Shown here piece by piece: positions 35,879 to 46,475 of a stretch of DNA of 64,000 bases. Where the stretch lies: positions 2,240,501 to 2,304,500 of the forward strand of contig JAWKLZ010000002.1 in NCBI GenBank assembly GCA_041392475.1. The letters are read 5' to 3'. A program made the position numbers and the translations under genes. Each line of letters opens with the position of its first letter. The first letter of the stretch is position 1. The stretch is from Chitinophagales bacterium. Its GTDB lineage: Bacteria > Bacteroidota > Bacteroidia > Chitinophagales > UBA2359. The notes below the pieces were generated by a model. That model was given only the letters and a program-made list of their open reading frames with translations. It was not told the DNA's origin and ran no database searches.

Positions 35879-37615
35879 ATGCGACTAAAGAATTATATCC
35901 CTATTCTCCAATGGCTGCCAAATTATGATAAGAAAAAAATGCGTGCAGACCTCATTGCAGGTCTGACATCGGGCATTATGATTGTTCCTCAAGCGATGGC
36001 TTGTGCCTTGATTGCAGGATTGCCGCCTATCTACGGACTTTACGCATCTCTTATTCCATTGATTGTTTATGCCTTTTTTGGAACGTCTATGCAGTTAGCA
36101 GTTGGTCCTGTGGCGATTGTGTCTATGCTTGTAATGGCAGGAGTAGGTAAATTTGCAGAACCAGAAACAGAGTTATTCATTCAGTTGGCCATCTTTACAG
36201 GATTATTGGCAGGACTGATGCAACTGGCAATGGGAATATTGAGATTGGGTGTATTGGTCAATTTTTTATCACATCCTGTATTGAGTGGATTCACTTCCGC
36301 AGCAGCATTGATTATTGGTCTAACGCAATTTAAGTATTTTTTGGGTATAGAGATTCCTAGAAGCAATTATATCCACGAAATTGTTTGGAATATTGGCCTT
36401 CACATTCAAGAAACACACCTTCTAACACTGAGTATTGGTATCGGTGGAATTATCTTGATTCAACTCTTAAAAAAAATCCATCCTGTATTTCCCTCTGCCC
36501 TTGTAACCATTATCATCAGCACACTTGCAGTATATGGTTTTGGCTGGTCAGAAATGGGTGTGAATACCATTGGAGAAATTCCCAAAGGCCTACCTCATTT
36601 TTCCATTCCCTCTTTTACTTTCGAACACTTCAATCAACTGATTCCCATTGCGATTACCATTGGTTTAATTAGTTTTATAGAGTCCATCGCCATTGCCAAA
36701 ACGATGGAAAGCAAACACAAGAACTACAAAATTGATCCCAATCAGGAACTAATCGCTTTGGGTTTGTCCAAATTAATGGGCTCATTTTTTCAAGCATTTC
36801 CTACCACAGGAAGTTTTTCACGTACTTCTATCAATGACAAAGCAGGCGCACAAACCAATATTGCAGGTTTGATCAGTGTGGTTTTTGTCGCATTGGTATT
36901 GATGTTTCTGACACCACTTCTTTACTATATGCCCAAAACCATTTTAGCCTCTATCATCATGATATCTGTGGCTGGTTTAATTGATTTGCAGGAACCTAAA
37001 TATTTATTTCGTAGTGATAGGAGCGATTTGATTATGTTGGTGATTACTTTCTTTGCTACCTTGATTATGGGTATAGGCACAGGTATTTTGATGGGTATTT
37101 TACTTTCTTTGGGTGAAGTTATTTATCGCAGCACCAAGCCACACATGACCGTACTAGGTCAGCTTCCCAACACTGTCTATTACCGCAATGTAAAACGCTA
37201 TCCCGAAGCACTCAAACGCAAGGATATGTTGATTATTCGATTTGATGCCGAACTGTATTTTGCGAATGTCAATCACTTCAAAGACACCTTGGAAACATTC
37301 ATAAATGAGAAAGGTAATCATCTGAAAGTGATTATATTGGAGGCTTCAAGTATACACGCTTTGGATTCTACGGGTATGCATACATTGGAGGAAGTGATTG
37401 AGGAATGTGCTCAAAAAGGAATAAGTTTCTATTTTACAGGTGTGATTGGCCCCGTTCGAGATGCTTTTTACAAAGGCAAACTCATCAGTACAATTGGTCG
37501 AGAAAATCAGTTTATGCGGGTACACGATGCAGTAGAATATTTCGATGAAATCACCCAATCCAGAATTGCAGAAAAAAACTTCAAAATAGCTTTGCAAACC
37601 AATTATGGGAAATAA
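35879..37615 (+). CDS. SulP-family anion transporter with STAS domain
   Basis: A 578-residue inner-membrane transporter. The N-terminal membrane part (about 20-420) contains the SulP signature (AGLTSGIMIVPQAMACALIAGLPPIYGLYAS, here in two parts: ADLIAGLTSGIMIVPQAMA and GLPPIYGLYASLIP), with many hydrophobic segments and the conserved TGSFSRTSIN loop. The C-terminal STAS domain (about 440-560) contains HLKVIILEASSIHALDSTGM. The substrate could be sulfate, bicarbonate or another anion, and this cannot be decided from the sequence. It is monocistronic. The 3' region is followed by a repeat-bearing spacer. Confidence 0.9.
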   Translation: MRLKNYIPILQWLPNYDKKKMRADLIAGLTSGIMIVPQAMACALIAGLPPIYGLYASLIPLIVYAFFGTSMQLAVGPVAIVSMLVMAGVGKFAEPETELFIQLAIFTGLLAGLMQLAMGILRLGVLVNFLSHPVLSGFTSAAALIIGLTQFKYFLGIEIPRSNYIHEIVWNIGLHIQETHLLTLSIGIGGIILIQLLKKIHPVFPSALVTIIISTLAVYGFGWSEMGVNTIGEIPKGLPHFSIPSFTFEHFNQLIPIAITIGLISFIESIAIAKTMESKHKNYKIDPNQELIALGLSKLMGSFFQAFPTTGSFSRTSINDKAGAQTNIAGLISVVFVALVLMFLTPLLYYMPKTILASIIMISVAGLIDLQEPKYLFRSDRSDLIMLVITFFATLIMGIGTGILMGILLSLGEVIYRSTKPHMTVLGQLPNTVYYRNVKRYPEALKRKDMLIIRFDAELYFANVNHFKDTLETFINEKGNHLKVIILEASSIHALDSTGMHTLEEVIEECAQKGISFYFTGVIGPVRDAFYKGKLISTIGRENQFMRVHDAVEYFDEITQSRIAEKNFKIALQTNYGK

Positions 37616-38511
37616 AAGGATAGGCTATGTGATTATTAATTGGTTTTTCAACATGATTGTATTGAAGCAGTTAGTTGAAAAATAAGTTGCTATATATTTG
37701 ATTTTTGCTTACTATATTTATAGCGTTACTATTCATCGGAATTGATTGCAGAATAGAAAGCATATCGTAGCAAAGTAATGATTCTGCACTAAGTCTCTAA
37801 AACAAACCTCCTTGATAAAGTAATAAAACGGAAATACAATACTTTTGGACTTTGGACGAAAGAAGTGAGAAGCGCAAGATGTAAAGGTTTGGTAATCAAT
37901 GATTTACTTGTTTTTGTCGTTTAATCGTAAGTTATTCATTATCAATTGATTAATATCCCACTTCTCGCATCTCTGCTCCCTCGTCCAAAGTCTAAATACT
38001 TTAGAAGGTGACTTTGAGCTACTCTATAGTATCAAAAGCCACCTTTTTTAATTTCAAGTATCTTTAAACAAAAGGTTCTTTGATAATTTCTGCGGTGATG
38101 ACACCAGCGAATCTATATTCGCTTTTCTCGTTGTTGATTATCAACACCTTGAAGATTTCGATGAGAGAGCAGAATATACATTCTGTGGTGTTGTGCAAAA
38201 ATTGTCAGAGAACCAAACAAAAAAGGAAACCACCTCTCGATAGTCCCCCTGTTACACGTTTACCATCAATATTCTTTAAATTAAAACAGTAGGTTCAAGT
38301 TTGACTTTCTGCCATTAGATGTTTATTTTTGTTTGTATTCCGAAGGCGAAATACCATCGGAAGCATCAAACGGTACAATATTTTAGCACAGAAATTCAGA
38401 AATAAAAGCAGCGATCTGAGAGATAAGTCAATTTTGATTGCTGCTGGTCTCTGGAATTGGATTAAGGGAGTTGCCTTTAGTTAATCAGTAACAAATATAA
38501 TATATAAACTG
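37616..38511. other. 896-bp spacer with MITE-like copy B and possible gene remnant
   Basis: No convincing intact gene. It holds the inverted-repeat element at 37848-37992. Downstream (38065-38292), both strands show short open stretches (plus: a 70-codon frame; minus: two adjoining stretches ending FAGVITAEIIKEPFV), which could be a decayed gene. I cannot assign a family. Confidence 0.35.
37848..37992. repeat. MITE-like element, copy B
   Basis: 12-bp perfect inverted repeat GACTTTGGACGA (37848-37859) and TCGTCCAAAGTC (37981-37992) around about 120 AT-rich bp. Inner arms AGAAGTGAGAAGCG and CACTTCTCGCAT are also near-complementary. The terminal word is shared with the element at 277-517. Confidence 0.55.
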
Positions 38512-41500
38512 ATGAATATTAATTTTACCTCTCAGGCTTTACTTTTTACTTTGATAGGATTAATTTCCTTGTCCTCATGTGGTGAGGGTGAGAGTAATAC
38601 TGCTGGGACTGCAAAAGAAGGATTTCAAATTGAGTTTCGAGAATTGACTCCAGAAGAGTCAGGTATCGACTTTGCGAATACTTTTGATGAAAATAAGTTG
38701 ATAGATCCATTCAGCTATGTCAATCTGTATAATGGAGGAGGAGTTGCTATTGGCGACATCAACAATGATGGATTGCAAGATGTCGTCCTAACAGGAAATA
38801 TGGTTCCGACCAAGTTATATTTGAACAAAGGGGGGATGAAATTTGAGGATATTACCCAAAGTGCTGGTATTTCTTTTGACGGTTGGGCAACGAGTGTTAC
38901 GATGGCAGACGCCAATAACGATGGATGGTTGGATATATATATATGTCGTGCTTATTATGCTCCCGCCTCTAAAACAGAAAATCTCTTTTTTTTGAACCAA
39001 AAAGACGGTACTTTTAGAGAAATGGCTTCTAAATTTAGTATTAATGACTCCAATTTGAGTATTGGAGCAGCATTTCTTGATTATGATTCCGATGGCGATT
39101 TAGATTTAATCGTTGCCAATCACCCTCGATATAGGCTTGTTGCCTTTGCTACACACATCAATTACTACCTACATCCTGTAAAAGAATTTTCGAGTAGATT
39201 ATTTAGAAATGACCAACAAGGTTTTACGGAAGTGACAGAAGATGCAGGTATTTTGTCTTATGGATTTTGCTTGGCTGTCTCCACTTCTGATTATAATTCG
39301 GACGGATATCCAGATATATATTTGACCGTTGATCATGATGAGGGCGATATGTTATTTAAAAATAATAAAGATGGAACATTTACCAATGTCACTAAATCTT
39401 CGCTCAAGTTAGTAGCTCAAAGTGCTATGGGAATTGATGTGGGTGATTTGAATCACGATACACATCCAGATTATTCTGTGGTAGAAATGTCAATGACAGA
39501 TTATTACCGTGATAAGGTAGCTATGGGTATGTCACCCATTCCGCATTATCGTTTTTTGACGGATTCGGTGGGTTATCCATACTACTCGATGCGTAATTTT
39601 ATGTATTTGAATAATGGAAATGGCACTTTTACAGATATTGCTCAGATGTCAAATGTTCACAAATCAGATTGGAGTTGGTCAACGCTATTTATGGATGCGG
39701 ATAATGACTCTTGGCAAGATTTGTTTATTTCAAATGGCTATTATAGAGACATTTATAATAAAGACAGGACGGCTATGCTTAATAAACAAATGGTGCGTTT
39801 AGGAGGTGATATGAAAGCCAAAAATAAGTTAGCTAAAGAATATGCACTATCCTCGCCAATTGATAAAATACCTAATTTCTTCTACAAAAGTAATGGTGAT
39901 TTGACTTTCTCTGACTATTCAAAAGAGGTTGGTTTTACTAAAAAAACTGCGTCAACAGGTGCTGCTTATGGAGATTTGGATAATGACGGAGATTTGGATT
40001 TGGTAGTCAATAATGTCAATGCACCTTGTTCTGTATTTGAGAATCTAAATAACTCAGGTAACAACTGGTTGCGTATTCATTTTCATGCAGACAAAGGTTC
40101 TGTTAATTCTTTGAATTCAAAGGCGATTATCAAAGTAAATGGAGAAACGCAGTTTAGAGAATTGTTGACAACTCGTGGTTATCAAGGGTCAAGCGAACCT
40201 TATGCACACTTTGGTTTGGGCGATGCCGATAAAGTGGACGAATTGCAGGTGATTTGGTCGGACGGAAAAAAGCAAATCCTTAATAATGTCGCTGTGAATC
40301 AACTATTGACGGTCACTTACACAGAGGCATCTGGAACAGAAAACTATCAAAAGAACCTTGGTAATATGGCTAGTCTCGTAGCTACTTCGGAGTCAGGAAT
40401 TGATTTCAAACACGAAGAAAAATTCTATGATGATTATGTCGACCAAATACTTTTACCACACAAAATGTCTGAACAAGGGCCGTTTATTGCCGAAGCGGAT
40501 GTAAACAAAGACGGTCTTTCTGATTTTTATGTAGGAGCAGGTACAGAGCAAGCTGGCGCACTTTTTCTACAAACGGAGAATGGGAAATTCGCACGTAAAT
40601 CAACACCTGCCTTCAACAAAGACAAAAAATACGAGGATGGTGGTAGTGCTTTCTTTGATGCGGATGGTGATGGTGATTTGGATTTAATGGTCGCAAGTGC
40701 AGGCTATCAATTTGATGCCAATAGCCTACTTTACCAGCCTCGTTTGTATCTCAATGATGGAAAAGGAAACTTTAGTTCAATAACTAATAATCTGCCAATC
40801 TGGACAAATAGTGGCTCTTGCGTGAGACCAGCAGATATTGACAATGATGGAGATGTTGACGTGTTCATAGGTGGCTTGCTTTCTCCTAAGCGTTATCCCG
40901 AAGCAGGAAAAAGTTGTGTATTTGTGAATCAAGGCAATGGTAAATTTGAGATTTACACAGACCCTACTTTTACCGATTTGGGTATGGTGAAAGATGCTAT
41001 TTGGACAGATTTGAATCAAGACAAGCAAGCCGATTTAATTGTAGTCGGAGAGTGGACTCCCATTAGTTTTTTCGTCAATCAGAACGGAAAATTGGTCAAC
41101 CAAACGGAGGATTACCTCCCAGATTCACCAAGTGGTTGGTGGAATTGTATCGAAACTGCGGACTTTGATGGCAATGGATTGCAGGATTTTGTGATTGGTA
41201 ATTTGGGTTTGAATTATAAATACAAAGCCTCTTCCGAAAAACCATTTAAAGTATATGCAGATGATTTAGACGGAAATGGCTCGTTTGACATCATTTTGAG
41301 TTCTTATTATGGAGAAAAATTATTTCCTGTAAGGGGGAAAAAATGTTCGTCTGAACAAATTCCTGATTTGAAAAAGAGTTTTCCAACCTATCACGATTTT
41401 TCAATGGCGGAAGTTACCGACATTTATGGCGAAAATCTAAATAATTCATTGGAATTGAATGTAACAGATTTCAGAAGTGTGATTCTCTATCAATATGAGG

Positions 41501-41868
41501 CTGGAAAATTTTCTGTGCAAGAACTTCCGTTTATTGCACAGAAAGCACCCATTAATAGCATCGTTATTGATGATGTGAATAAGGATGGAAAAGACGACAT
41601 GATAATTGCTGGAAATTTGTATCAATCTGAAATTGAAACAGGCAGGGCAACAGGAGGTACAGGGCAAATTCTGTTGAATACAGGAAATAAGACTTGGAAG
41701 ACCTTAGAAGTTGAAGATACAGGTTTGTTCATTGATAGGGATGTAAAGTCTATGGCGTTATTGAATGTTGGGGAGGAGGATAAACCGTGGATAGTAGTAG
41801 GAAATAACAACGATTCATTGCAAATTGTCAAAATCTTTAAAAAGAAAAAGGTAGATATTCACAAATAG
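38512..41868 (+). CDS. VCBS/FG-GAP repeat lipoprotein with UnbV (ASPIC) domain
   Basis: An 1118-residue outer-membrane lipoprotein (lipobox SLSSC, acylated Cys about 23). Two blocks of FG-GAP/VCBS repeats with the calcium-binding pattern D-x-[ND]-x-D-G-x-x-D (DINNDGLQD, DANNDGWLD, DYDSDGDLD, DLDNDGDLD, then DVNKDGLSD, DADGDGDLD, DIDNDGDVD) should fold as beta-propellers. Between the blocks lies an ASPIC/UnbV-type domain (about 520-600: GNNWLRIHFHADKGSVNS and RELLTTRGYQGSSEPYAHFGLGDA). Such CRTAC1-like proteins are frequent in Bacteroidota and are thought to act in adhesion or polysaccharide binding at the cell surface, but no activity has been shown. The following CHAT gene starts 41 bp downstream, so the two may be co-transcribed. 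Confidence 0.88.
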   Translation: MNINFTSQALLFTLIGLISLSSCGEGESNTAGTAKEGFQIEFRELTPEESGIDFANTFDENKLIDPFSYVNLYNGGGVAIGDINNDGLQDVVLTGNMVPTKLYLNKGGMKFEDITQSAGISFDGWATSVTMADANNDGWLDIYICRAYYAPASKTENLFFLNQKDGTFREMASKFSINDSNLSIGAAFLDYDSDGDLDLIVANHPRYRLVAFATHINYYLHPVKEFSSRLFRNDQQGFTEVTEDAGILSYGFCLAVSTSDYNSDGYPDIYLTVDHDEGDMLFKNNKDGTFTNVTKSSLKLVAQSAMGIDVGDLNHDTHPDYSVVEMSMTDYYRDKVAMGMSPIPHYRFLTDSVGYPYYSMRNFMYLNNGNGTFTDIAQMSNVHKSDWSWSTLFMDADNDSWQDLFISNGYYRDIYNKDRTAMLNKQMVRLGGDMKAKNKLAKEYALSSPIDKIPNFFYKSNGDLTFSDYSKEVGFTKKTASTGAAYGDLDNDGDLDLVVNNVNAPCSVFENLNNSGNNWLRIHFHADKGSVNSLNSKAIIKVNGETQFRELLTTRGYQGSSEPYAHFGLGDADKVDELQVIWSDGKKQILNNVAVNQLLTVTYTEASGTENYQKNLGNMASLVATSESGIDFKHEEKFYDDYVDQILLPHKMSEQGPFIAEADVNKDGLSDFYVGAGTEQAGALFLQTENGKFARKSTPAFNKDKKYEDGGSAFFDADGDGDLDLMVASAGYQFDANSLLYQPRLYLNDGKGNFSSITNNLPIWTNSGSCVRPADIDNDGDVDVFIGGLLSPKRYPEAGKSCVFVNQGNGKFEIYTDPTFTDLGMVKDAIWTDLNQDKQADLIVVGEWTPISFFVNQNGKLVNQTEDYLPDSPSGWWNCIETADFDGNGLQDFVIGNLGLNYKYKASSEKPFKVYADDLDGNGSFDIILSSYYGEKLFPVRGKKCSSEQIPDLKKSFPTYHDFSMAEVTDIYGENLNNSLELNVTDFRSVILYQYEAGKFSVQELPFIAQKAPINSIVIDDVNKDGKDDMIIAGNLYQSEIETGRATGGTGQILLNTGNKTWKTLEVEDTGLFIDRDVKSMALLNVGEEDKPWIVVGNNNDSLQIVKIFKKKKVDIHK

Positions 41869-41908
41869 AGAGTTGTTGTTAAATGGCACTTTAAAATCGT
41901 AAAAGATT

Positions 41909-44611
41909 ATGCCCCTTGTGTCCTTATGGTTACTTTACAGCTTCACAATTCCTCAATCACACAGTTCCAAAACCATGCAAAGTCACAAGTATCTGCAAAC
42001 TATTCTCCAACAAACAACCCAACTTGTTGAACAACAGCAATATCAACAGGCTTCTTTCCTGCTTCAACAAACCATTGCAGCCCTTCCACTTGATTCGACT
42101 CAGGAACACATTGCAGCCATATATGCTCAGTGGGGTTTCTGCAATTATTATTTGGGACAATACAAAGAAGGTATCACCCATTTTGAAAGAGCCATTTCTG
42201 TTTACACCCAAATTCATGAAAATCATGAGGATAAAATTGCAGATTGCTACAATGACATGGGAACCTGTTATGGGCGTTTAGGCGATTATGAACAAGAATT
42301 GACCTGCTACGAAAAAGCATTGGTCATTCGGCTGCAACAACCCAATATAGAGCAAGAAAGCCTTGCAGAAAGTTACCACAACATCGGTCATGCGTATGGA
42401 CAAATGAAGCAGTACGACAAACAGTTGGAATACCTTCACAAAACGCTGGAGATGAGTATTCAGCAACTTGGCAAAACGCATCTCGATTTAGCGTTTAGTT
42501 ATCATAGCATTGCATGGGCGCATTATTTTTTGGAGGATGGCAAAAATGCACTTTTGAACCATGAAAAAGCACTGCAACTCCGCCAAGAAAACCCAACAAC
42601 TGACCGACTGTTGATTGCTCAAAGCCACAATCACTTAGCATGGTACTGGTTTTATCTCGAAAAATATGAACTCGCCATACAGCACCATGAAAAAGCCTTA
42701 ATTATTCGCCTTCAATACTTTGGCGCACTCCATGAAGACTGCATTATTTCCAATCACGGCATTGCCAAATGTTACCAAAGGCTTGGAAAGTACGACCTTG
42801 CATTGCAGCGACTTCAAAAATGCTTGCAAAATTTAGTGCCTGATTTTGGCGCAAACGATATTGGCGAAAATCCTTCCCTTCAATCCTACACCTTTCCCCT
42901 CCGACTGTATGAATGTTTGAGAGACAAATCATGGTGCTTTTACCTTCAATATCAAGTGTTTCCGCAATCAACTTCAACACTAAGACAAGCTTTTGATACT
43001 TATTTGCTGACCACCCAATTGATAGACCAAATCCGAAACAGCTATCAAGGAGAAGGTTCTAAATTGATACTTGCCGATGAAACAACTTGGCTATTCGAAC
43101 ATGCGATAGAGGCTGCAATATGCCTGCATGAACATACCCAAAATACCGACTACCTCGAAGCGGCATTCACTTTTTCTGAAAAGAGCAAAAGCCTCTTGTT
43201 GTTGAGTAGTTTGAAGGATGCGACTGCAAAAATTGCCGCCTCGATTCCAAATCATTTACTGCAAAAAGAACAACAACTCCGCACACAGTTGACGCAATTC
43301 GACCAGCAAATCACAGCCAAACAAGTAAGTCTCGAACACCAAAAATCGCAAAATTGGATGACAGACACCGAATTGCGTCAATTGCAGGGCAAACACTTCG
43401 ACCTCCTTCAAACCTACACTGCTTTCATTCACCAACTCGAAAATGATTTCCCTGACTACTACCAATTGAAGTACGACATCACGACAGTTTCTTTGAAGGA
43501 AGTACAAAATCAATTGCCTGCAAAAACTTGCTTGCTGTCTTATTTTGTAGGTGAAAAGAAAATCTATATTTTTGAAGTAAGCACTTCAAAATCCACCTTT
43601 TCTGCAAAAGTTCACCACTTCAATAAGCCCGATGATTTTGGAGAAACGCTGGAAGAATATTTGGAAACTATAGAAGACATGAGCCGCAAACCATTCATTC
43701 AAAAGGCTTTTCAACTCTATGAATGGCTGATTGCGCCTACTTCCATTGAACAATATCCAATCGAAAATCTTGTCATTATTCCGCATGGTCAATTGAGTCA
43801 ATTCCCTTTTGAAGCCCTCATCACCGAAGCTGTTTCACCCCGAACTCCTTACCCACGTTTGCCCTATTTGCTTCAACAATTTGATGTCAGTTATCACTAT
43901 TCCGCCACCCTTCTTTGTCATTCTACTGCTCCTTCAAGCCATGTGTCAGAACCTCCAAGCTCCAATGGTTTTGTGGGTTTTGCCCCTGTTTACACCCAAT
44001 TACAGTCCAAAGATTTACCCTATTTTGAAAATCTCTCCAACTTAGCCCTCGTTTACACCGAAAAAGAGGTGCAATCCATTCAGCAACTTTTTGAACACGA
44101 AGGTTTTACTGCAAAATCCTATTGTCATTTGGCAGCTTCAAAAGCACAATTTTTGGCTGCGATTGTGAACCAAAAATACATTCACATTGCAGCACATGGC
44201 ATTGTAAATCAGCGACAAATGGCATTGTCTGGTATTTTGTTTTCACCCAAAAACACAACGGATGATTTGGAAACGGGAATGTTGTATATAGGGGAATCCT
44301 ACAATTTGAAGTTGTCGGCAGATTTGGTGGTTTTGAGTTGTTGCGAAAGTGGGATTGGTAAGTTGGCAAGTGGTGAAGGAATGATGGCCATTAATCGAGG
44401 TTTCCTATATGCAGGTGCTAAAAACGTGATTTTCACCCTGTTCAAAGTCTATGATGAGGAATCAGCACAATTGACACAGTTGTTGTATGAGGGTATGTTG
44501 AAGGGTTTGAGTGTGGCTAAGGCTTTGGCGGAAGCAAAAAGGGTTTTGATTGAAATGGAAGATGTAATGCCGATTTTGTGGAGTGGATATGTGTTGATTG
44601 GGGGGGATTGA
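41909..44611 (+). CDS. TPR-CHAT cysteine protease
   Basis: A 900-residue soluble protein. The N-terminal ~300 residues are tetratricopeptide repeats (YLGQYKEGITHFERAISVYT, LGDYEQELTCYEKALVIRLQ, LEKYELAIQHHEKALIIRLQ) and about 350-520 is helical. The C-terminal CHAT domain (caspase HetF associated with TPRs; about 570-900) has the dyad H763 in IHIAAHG and C812 in VVLSCCESG, plus the GEGMMAINRGFLYAG and LWSGYVLIG motifs. All catalytic parts are present. Related TPR-CHAT proteins are proteases activated by partner proteins in defence and regulation (for example the Cas7-11-associated Csx29). No such partner is adjacent here. The start may be the ATG at 41909 or at 41975 (MQSHKYLQ). Confidence 0.88.
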   Translation: MPLVSLWLLYSFTIPQSHSSKTMQSHKYLQTILQQTTQLVEQQQYQQASFLLQQTIAALPLDSTQEHIAAIYAQWGFCNYYLGQYKEGITHFERAISVYTQIHENHEDKIADCYNDMGTCYGRLGDYEQELTCYEKALVIRLQQPNIEQESLAESYHNIGHAYGQMKQYDKQLEYLHKTLEMSIQQLGKTHLDLAFSYHSIAWAHYFLEDGKNALLNHEKALQLRQENPTTDRLLIAQSHNHLAWYWFYLEKYELAIQHHEKALIIRLQYFGALHEDCIISNHGIAKCYQRLGKYDLALQRLQKCLQNLVPDFGANDIGENPSLQSYTFPLRLYECLRDKSWCFYLQYQVFPQSTSTLRQAFDTYLLTTQLIDQIRNSYQGEGSKLILADETTWLFEHAIEAAICLHEHTQNTDYLEAAFTFSEKSKSLLLLSSLKDATAKIAASIPNHLLQKEQQLRTQLTQFDQQITAKQVSLEHQKSQNWMTDTELRQLQGKHFDLLQTYTAFIHQLENDFPDYYQLKYDITTVSLKEVQNQLPAKTCLLSYFVGEKKIYIFEVSTSKSTFSAKVHHFNKPDDFGETLEEYLETIEDMSRKPFIQKAFQLYEWLIAPTSIEQYPIENLVIIPHGQLSQFPFEALITEAVSPRTPYPRLPYLLQQFDVSYHYSATLLCHSTAPSSHVSEPPSSNGFVGFAPVYTQLQSKDLPYFENLSNLALVYTEKEVQSIQQLFEHEGFTAKSYCHLAASKAQFLAAIVNQKYIHIAAHGIVNQRQMALSGILFSPKNTTDDLETGMLYIGESYNLKLSADLVVLSCCESGIGKLASGEGMMAINRGFLYAGAKNVIFTLFKVYDEESAQLTQLLYEGMLKGLSVAKALAEAKRVLIEMEDVMPILWSGYVLIGGD

Positions 44612-44728
44612 TGCCTACCACATATGTTCAAAGCAAATTTCTACTTCGCTCTCCAAAACTGCAATTTTAACATTTTTCAATCGTTTTTAAGAATTAGCAC
44701 TTCCTTCAAAAACATCAATCAACCTAAC

Positions 44729-45211
44729 ATGAAAACCAAACAAACATTTTTGGCAGTGTTTCTACTGCTCTTTAGCTGTACATTATTCGCCCAAACCAAA
44801 ATCATCGCCCACAAAAGTCACAGCGGAAAACCATCAACTTTCAATGTCTTTTCGGCTCACAATTTTGGGATTACTCCCATCATCATCACGGACACTGTTA
44901 TTCGTGTTACAGACTCCATTTTTGTGGCAGTCATGCACGAAGAATTTAGTAAAAGCACTTGGAGAGATACAGTAAGTTACAATGAACAAACCAAAAACTA
45001 CTATTCACGTCACTATTATTTTGGAAAATCACTTGAAGTTCTACAAGCGGAAATGCCAAATACAGTATTCATTGGTTTTGAAGAAGATTCACAACTGCCT
45101 CCACAGATGCACTACTTTTATCCGCACAATCCCAATGCTAACCCCGATTATTTTCGTTTACCTCCGCCCCAAAAAAACACAAATGACCAGACTCCTGTGA
45201 AAAAGTATTGA
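44729..45211 (+). CDS. Secreted protein of unknown function
   Basis: 160 residues, with a signal peptide MKTKQTFLAVFLLLFSCTLFAQ. The start was chosen at the ATG giving this leader; the open frame before it is not needed. The mature part is small, with no recognised motif: it has HKSHSGKPSTFNVFSAHNFG near the N-terminus and a proline-rich end (FRLPPPQKNTNDQTPVKKY). One base separates its stop from the next start, so the two genes are coupled. Likely periplasmic (inference). Confidence 0.7.
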   Translation: MKTKQTFLAVFLLLFSCTLFAQTKIIAHKSHSGKPSTFNVFSAHNFGITPIIITDTVIRVTDSIFVAVMHEEFSKSTWRDTVSYNEQTKNYYSRHYYFGKSLEVLQAEMPNTVFIGFEEDSQLPPQMHYFYPHNPNANPDYFRLPPPQKNTNDQTPVKKY

Positions 45212-45212
45212 C

Positions 45213-46475
45213 ATGGATAGCACATCAATTCAATGGTCATTTAGTCAAAAACTAGGTTTTCGGTTTGCATTTTGTTTTGTGCTACTGTTCATTTTTTCAC
45301 TGCCGTTTCCCAATACCTTTTTGCCGAATGTAGGTGGTTATTTGCAGCCATTTTTTGAAGGACTGATCAAGTGGTTTGGAGATAATATACTGCAAATCAA
45401 ACAAATTTATACATTCCAATTGATTTCCGACTCAACGGGAATGTACATTCATACTTTGCTATTGCTGCACATTGCAGTCGTCATTGCAATTGTTTGGAGT
45501 GTTTTAGATTCAAAACGAAATCACCTCATCTTAGCCTATTGGTTTCAAGTTTTCATTAGTTATTATCTGGCTTTTCAACTCTTCAAATACGGATTCAACA
45601 AGGTTTTTAAGCTGCAATTTTACTTACCCGAACCCAATATTTTATACTCCAATGTAGGGAGTTTGTCTCGTGATATTTTGTATTGGAGTGTGATGGGGGC
45701 TTCGTATTCCTACACCGTTTTTGCAGGTATTTTGGAGTTGATACCCGCTTTTCTGTTGTTGTTTCGGCGCACGAGATTGTTGGGGGCTTTGATAGCTTTT
45801 GGAGTGTTGGTCAATGTGGTGATGATTAATGTGAGTTTTGACATTTCGGTCAAAATATTGAGTAGTTTTTTGTTGCTTTTATCCATCTTGATTATCCTTC
45901 CCGATTTCTCCAATTTGTGCCGCTTTTTTCTTCAAAACCAACCCATTCTCACGAAACCTTACGCAATTAATTACACGACTAAAAAACAGTTTCTGGTATA
46001 TTCCATTGGCAAATCTTTGGTCATTTGTTTATTGCTTTTAGATGTGTTGTTGCCTTACTTCAAAGCCAACAATTTCAACGATGATTTGGCTGCCCGACCT
46101 TTTTTGCACGGTGCTTATGAGGTGAAAGTATTTGCGGTAAATCACGATACCATTCCTGCATTATTGACCGAACAATACCGTTGGAAACGCATTTTCGTTC
46201 ACCGAGAGGGCTATTTCATTGCAGAAAATATGCAGGAAGAAATGCAGGATTTTCCGCTTCAAGTCAACACTTATTCCAAGCAGATGACATTGAAGGAAAA
46301 AAGTGGACAACAGCTTGTTTTTGAATACAATTATTCCTCTACAGATAGTATTTTGAAATTGAAGGGTATTTTACAAAACGATACGATTCACATTGAAGCC
46401 CAACAAATTAATTTGCAGCAATTGCCACTTCTTCAAAAACAAACGAATTGGACGATAGATGATTATTTTAGGTGA
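45213..46475 (+). CDS. Multi-pass membrane protein, DoxX-like, with C-terminal soluble domain
   Basis: 420 residues. Four or more hydrophobic segments lie in the first 290 residues (FRFAFCFVLLFIFSLPF, LLLLHIAVVIAIVWSVL, LLGALIAFGVLVNVVMINVS, ILSSFLLLLSILIILPD, KSLVICLLLLDVLLPYF). The YGFNKVFKLQFYLPEP segment resembles the DoxX/MauE family. The last 130 residues form a soluble beta domain (GAYEVKVFAVNHDTIPALL). DoxX-like proteins take part in membrane redox reactions or in quinone-dependent processes, but the substrate here is unknown. It is translationally coupled to the preceding secreted protein, suggesting a joint envelope function (inference). Confidence 0.65.
   Translation: MDSTSIQWSFSQKLGFRFAFCFVLLFIFSLPFPNTFLPNVGGYLQPFFEGLIKWFGDNILQIKQIYTFQLISDSTGMYIHTLLLLHIAVVIAIVWSVLDSKRNHLILAYWFQVFISYYLAFQLFKYGFNKVFKLQFYLPEPNILYSNVGSLSRDILYWSVMGASYSYTVFAGILELIPAFLLLFRRTRLLGALIAFGVLVNVVMINVSFDISVKILSSFLLLLSILIILPDFSNLCRFFLQNQPILTKPYAINYTTKKQFLVYSIGKSLVICLLLLDVLLPYFKANNFNDDLAARPFLHGAYEVKVFAVNHDTIPALLTEQYRWKRIFVHREGYFIAENMQEEMQDFPLQVNTYSKQMTLKEKSGQQLVFEYNYSSTDSILKLKGILQNDTIHIEAQQINLQQLPLLQKQTNWTIDDYFR

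Noticed and set aside
38080..38292. 70-codon open frame on the plus strand, with complementary open stretches on the minus strand
   Set aside because: No start context, no family match. The opposite strand also looks coding, so this is at best a remnant; not called as a gene.
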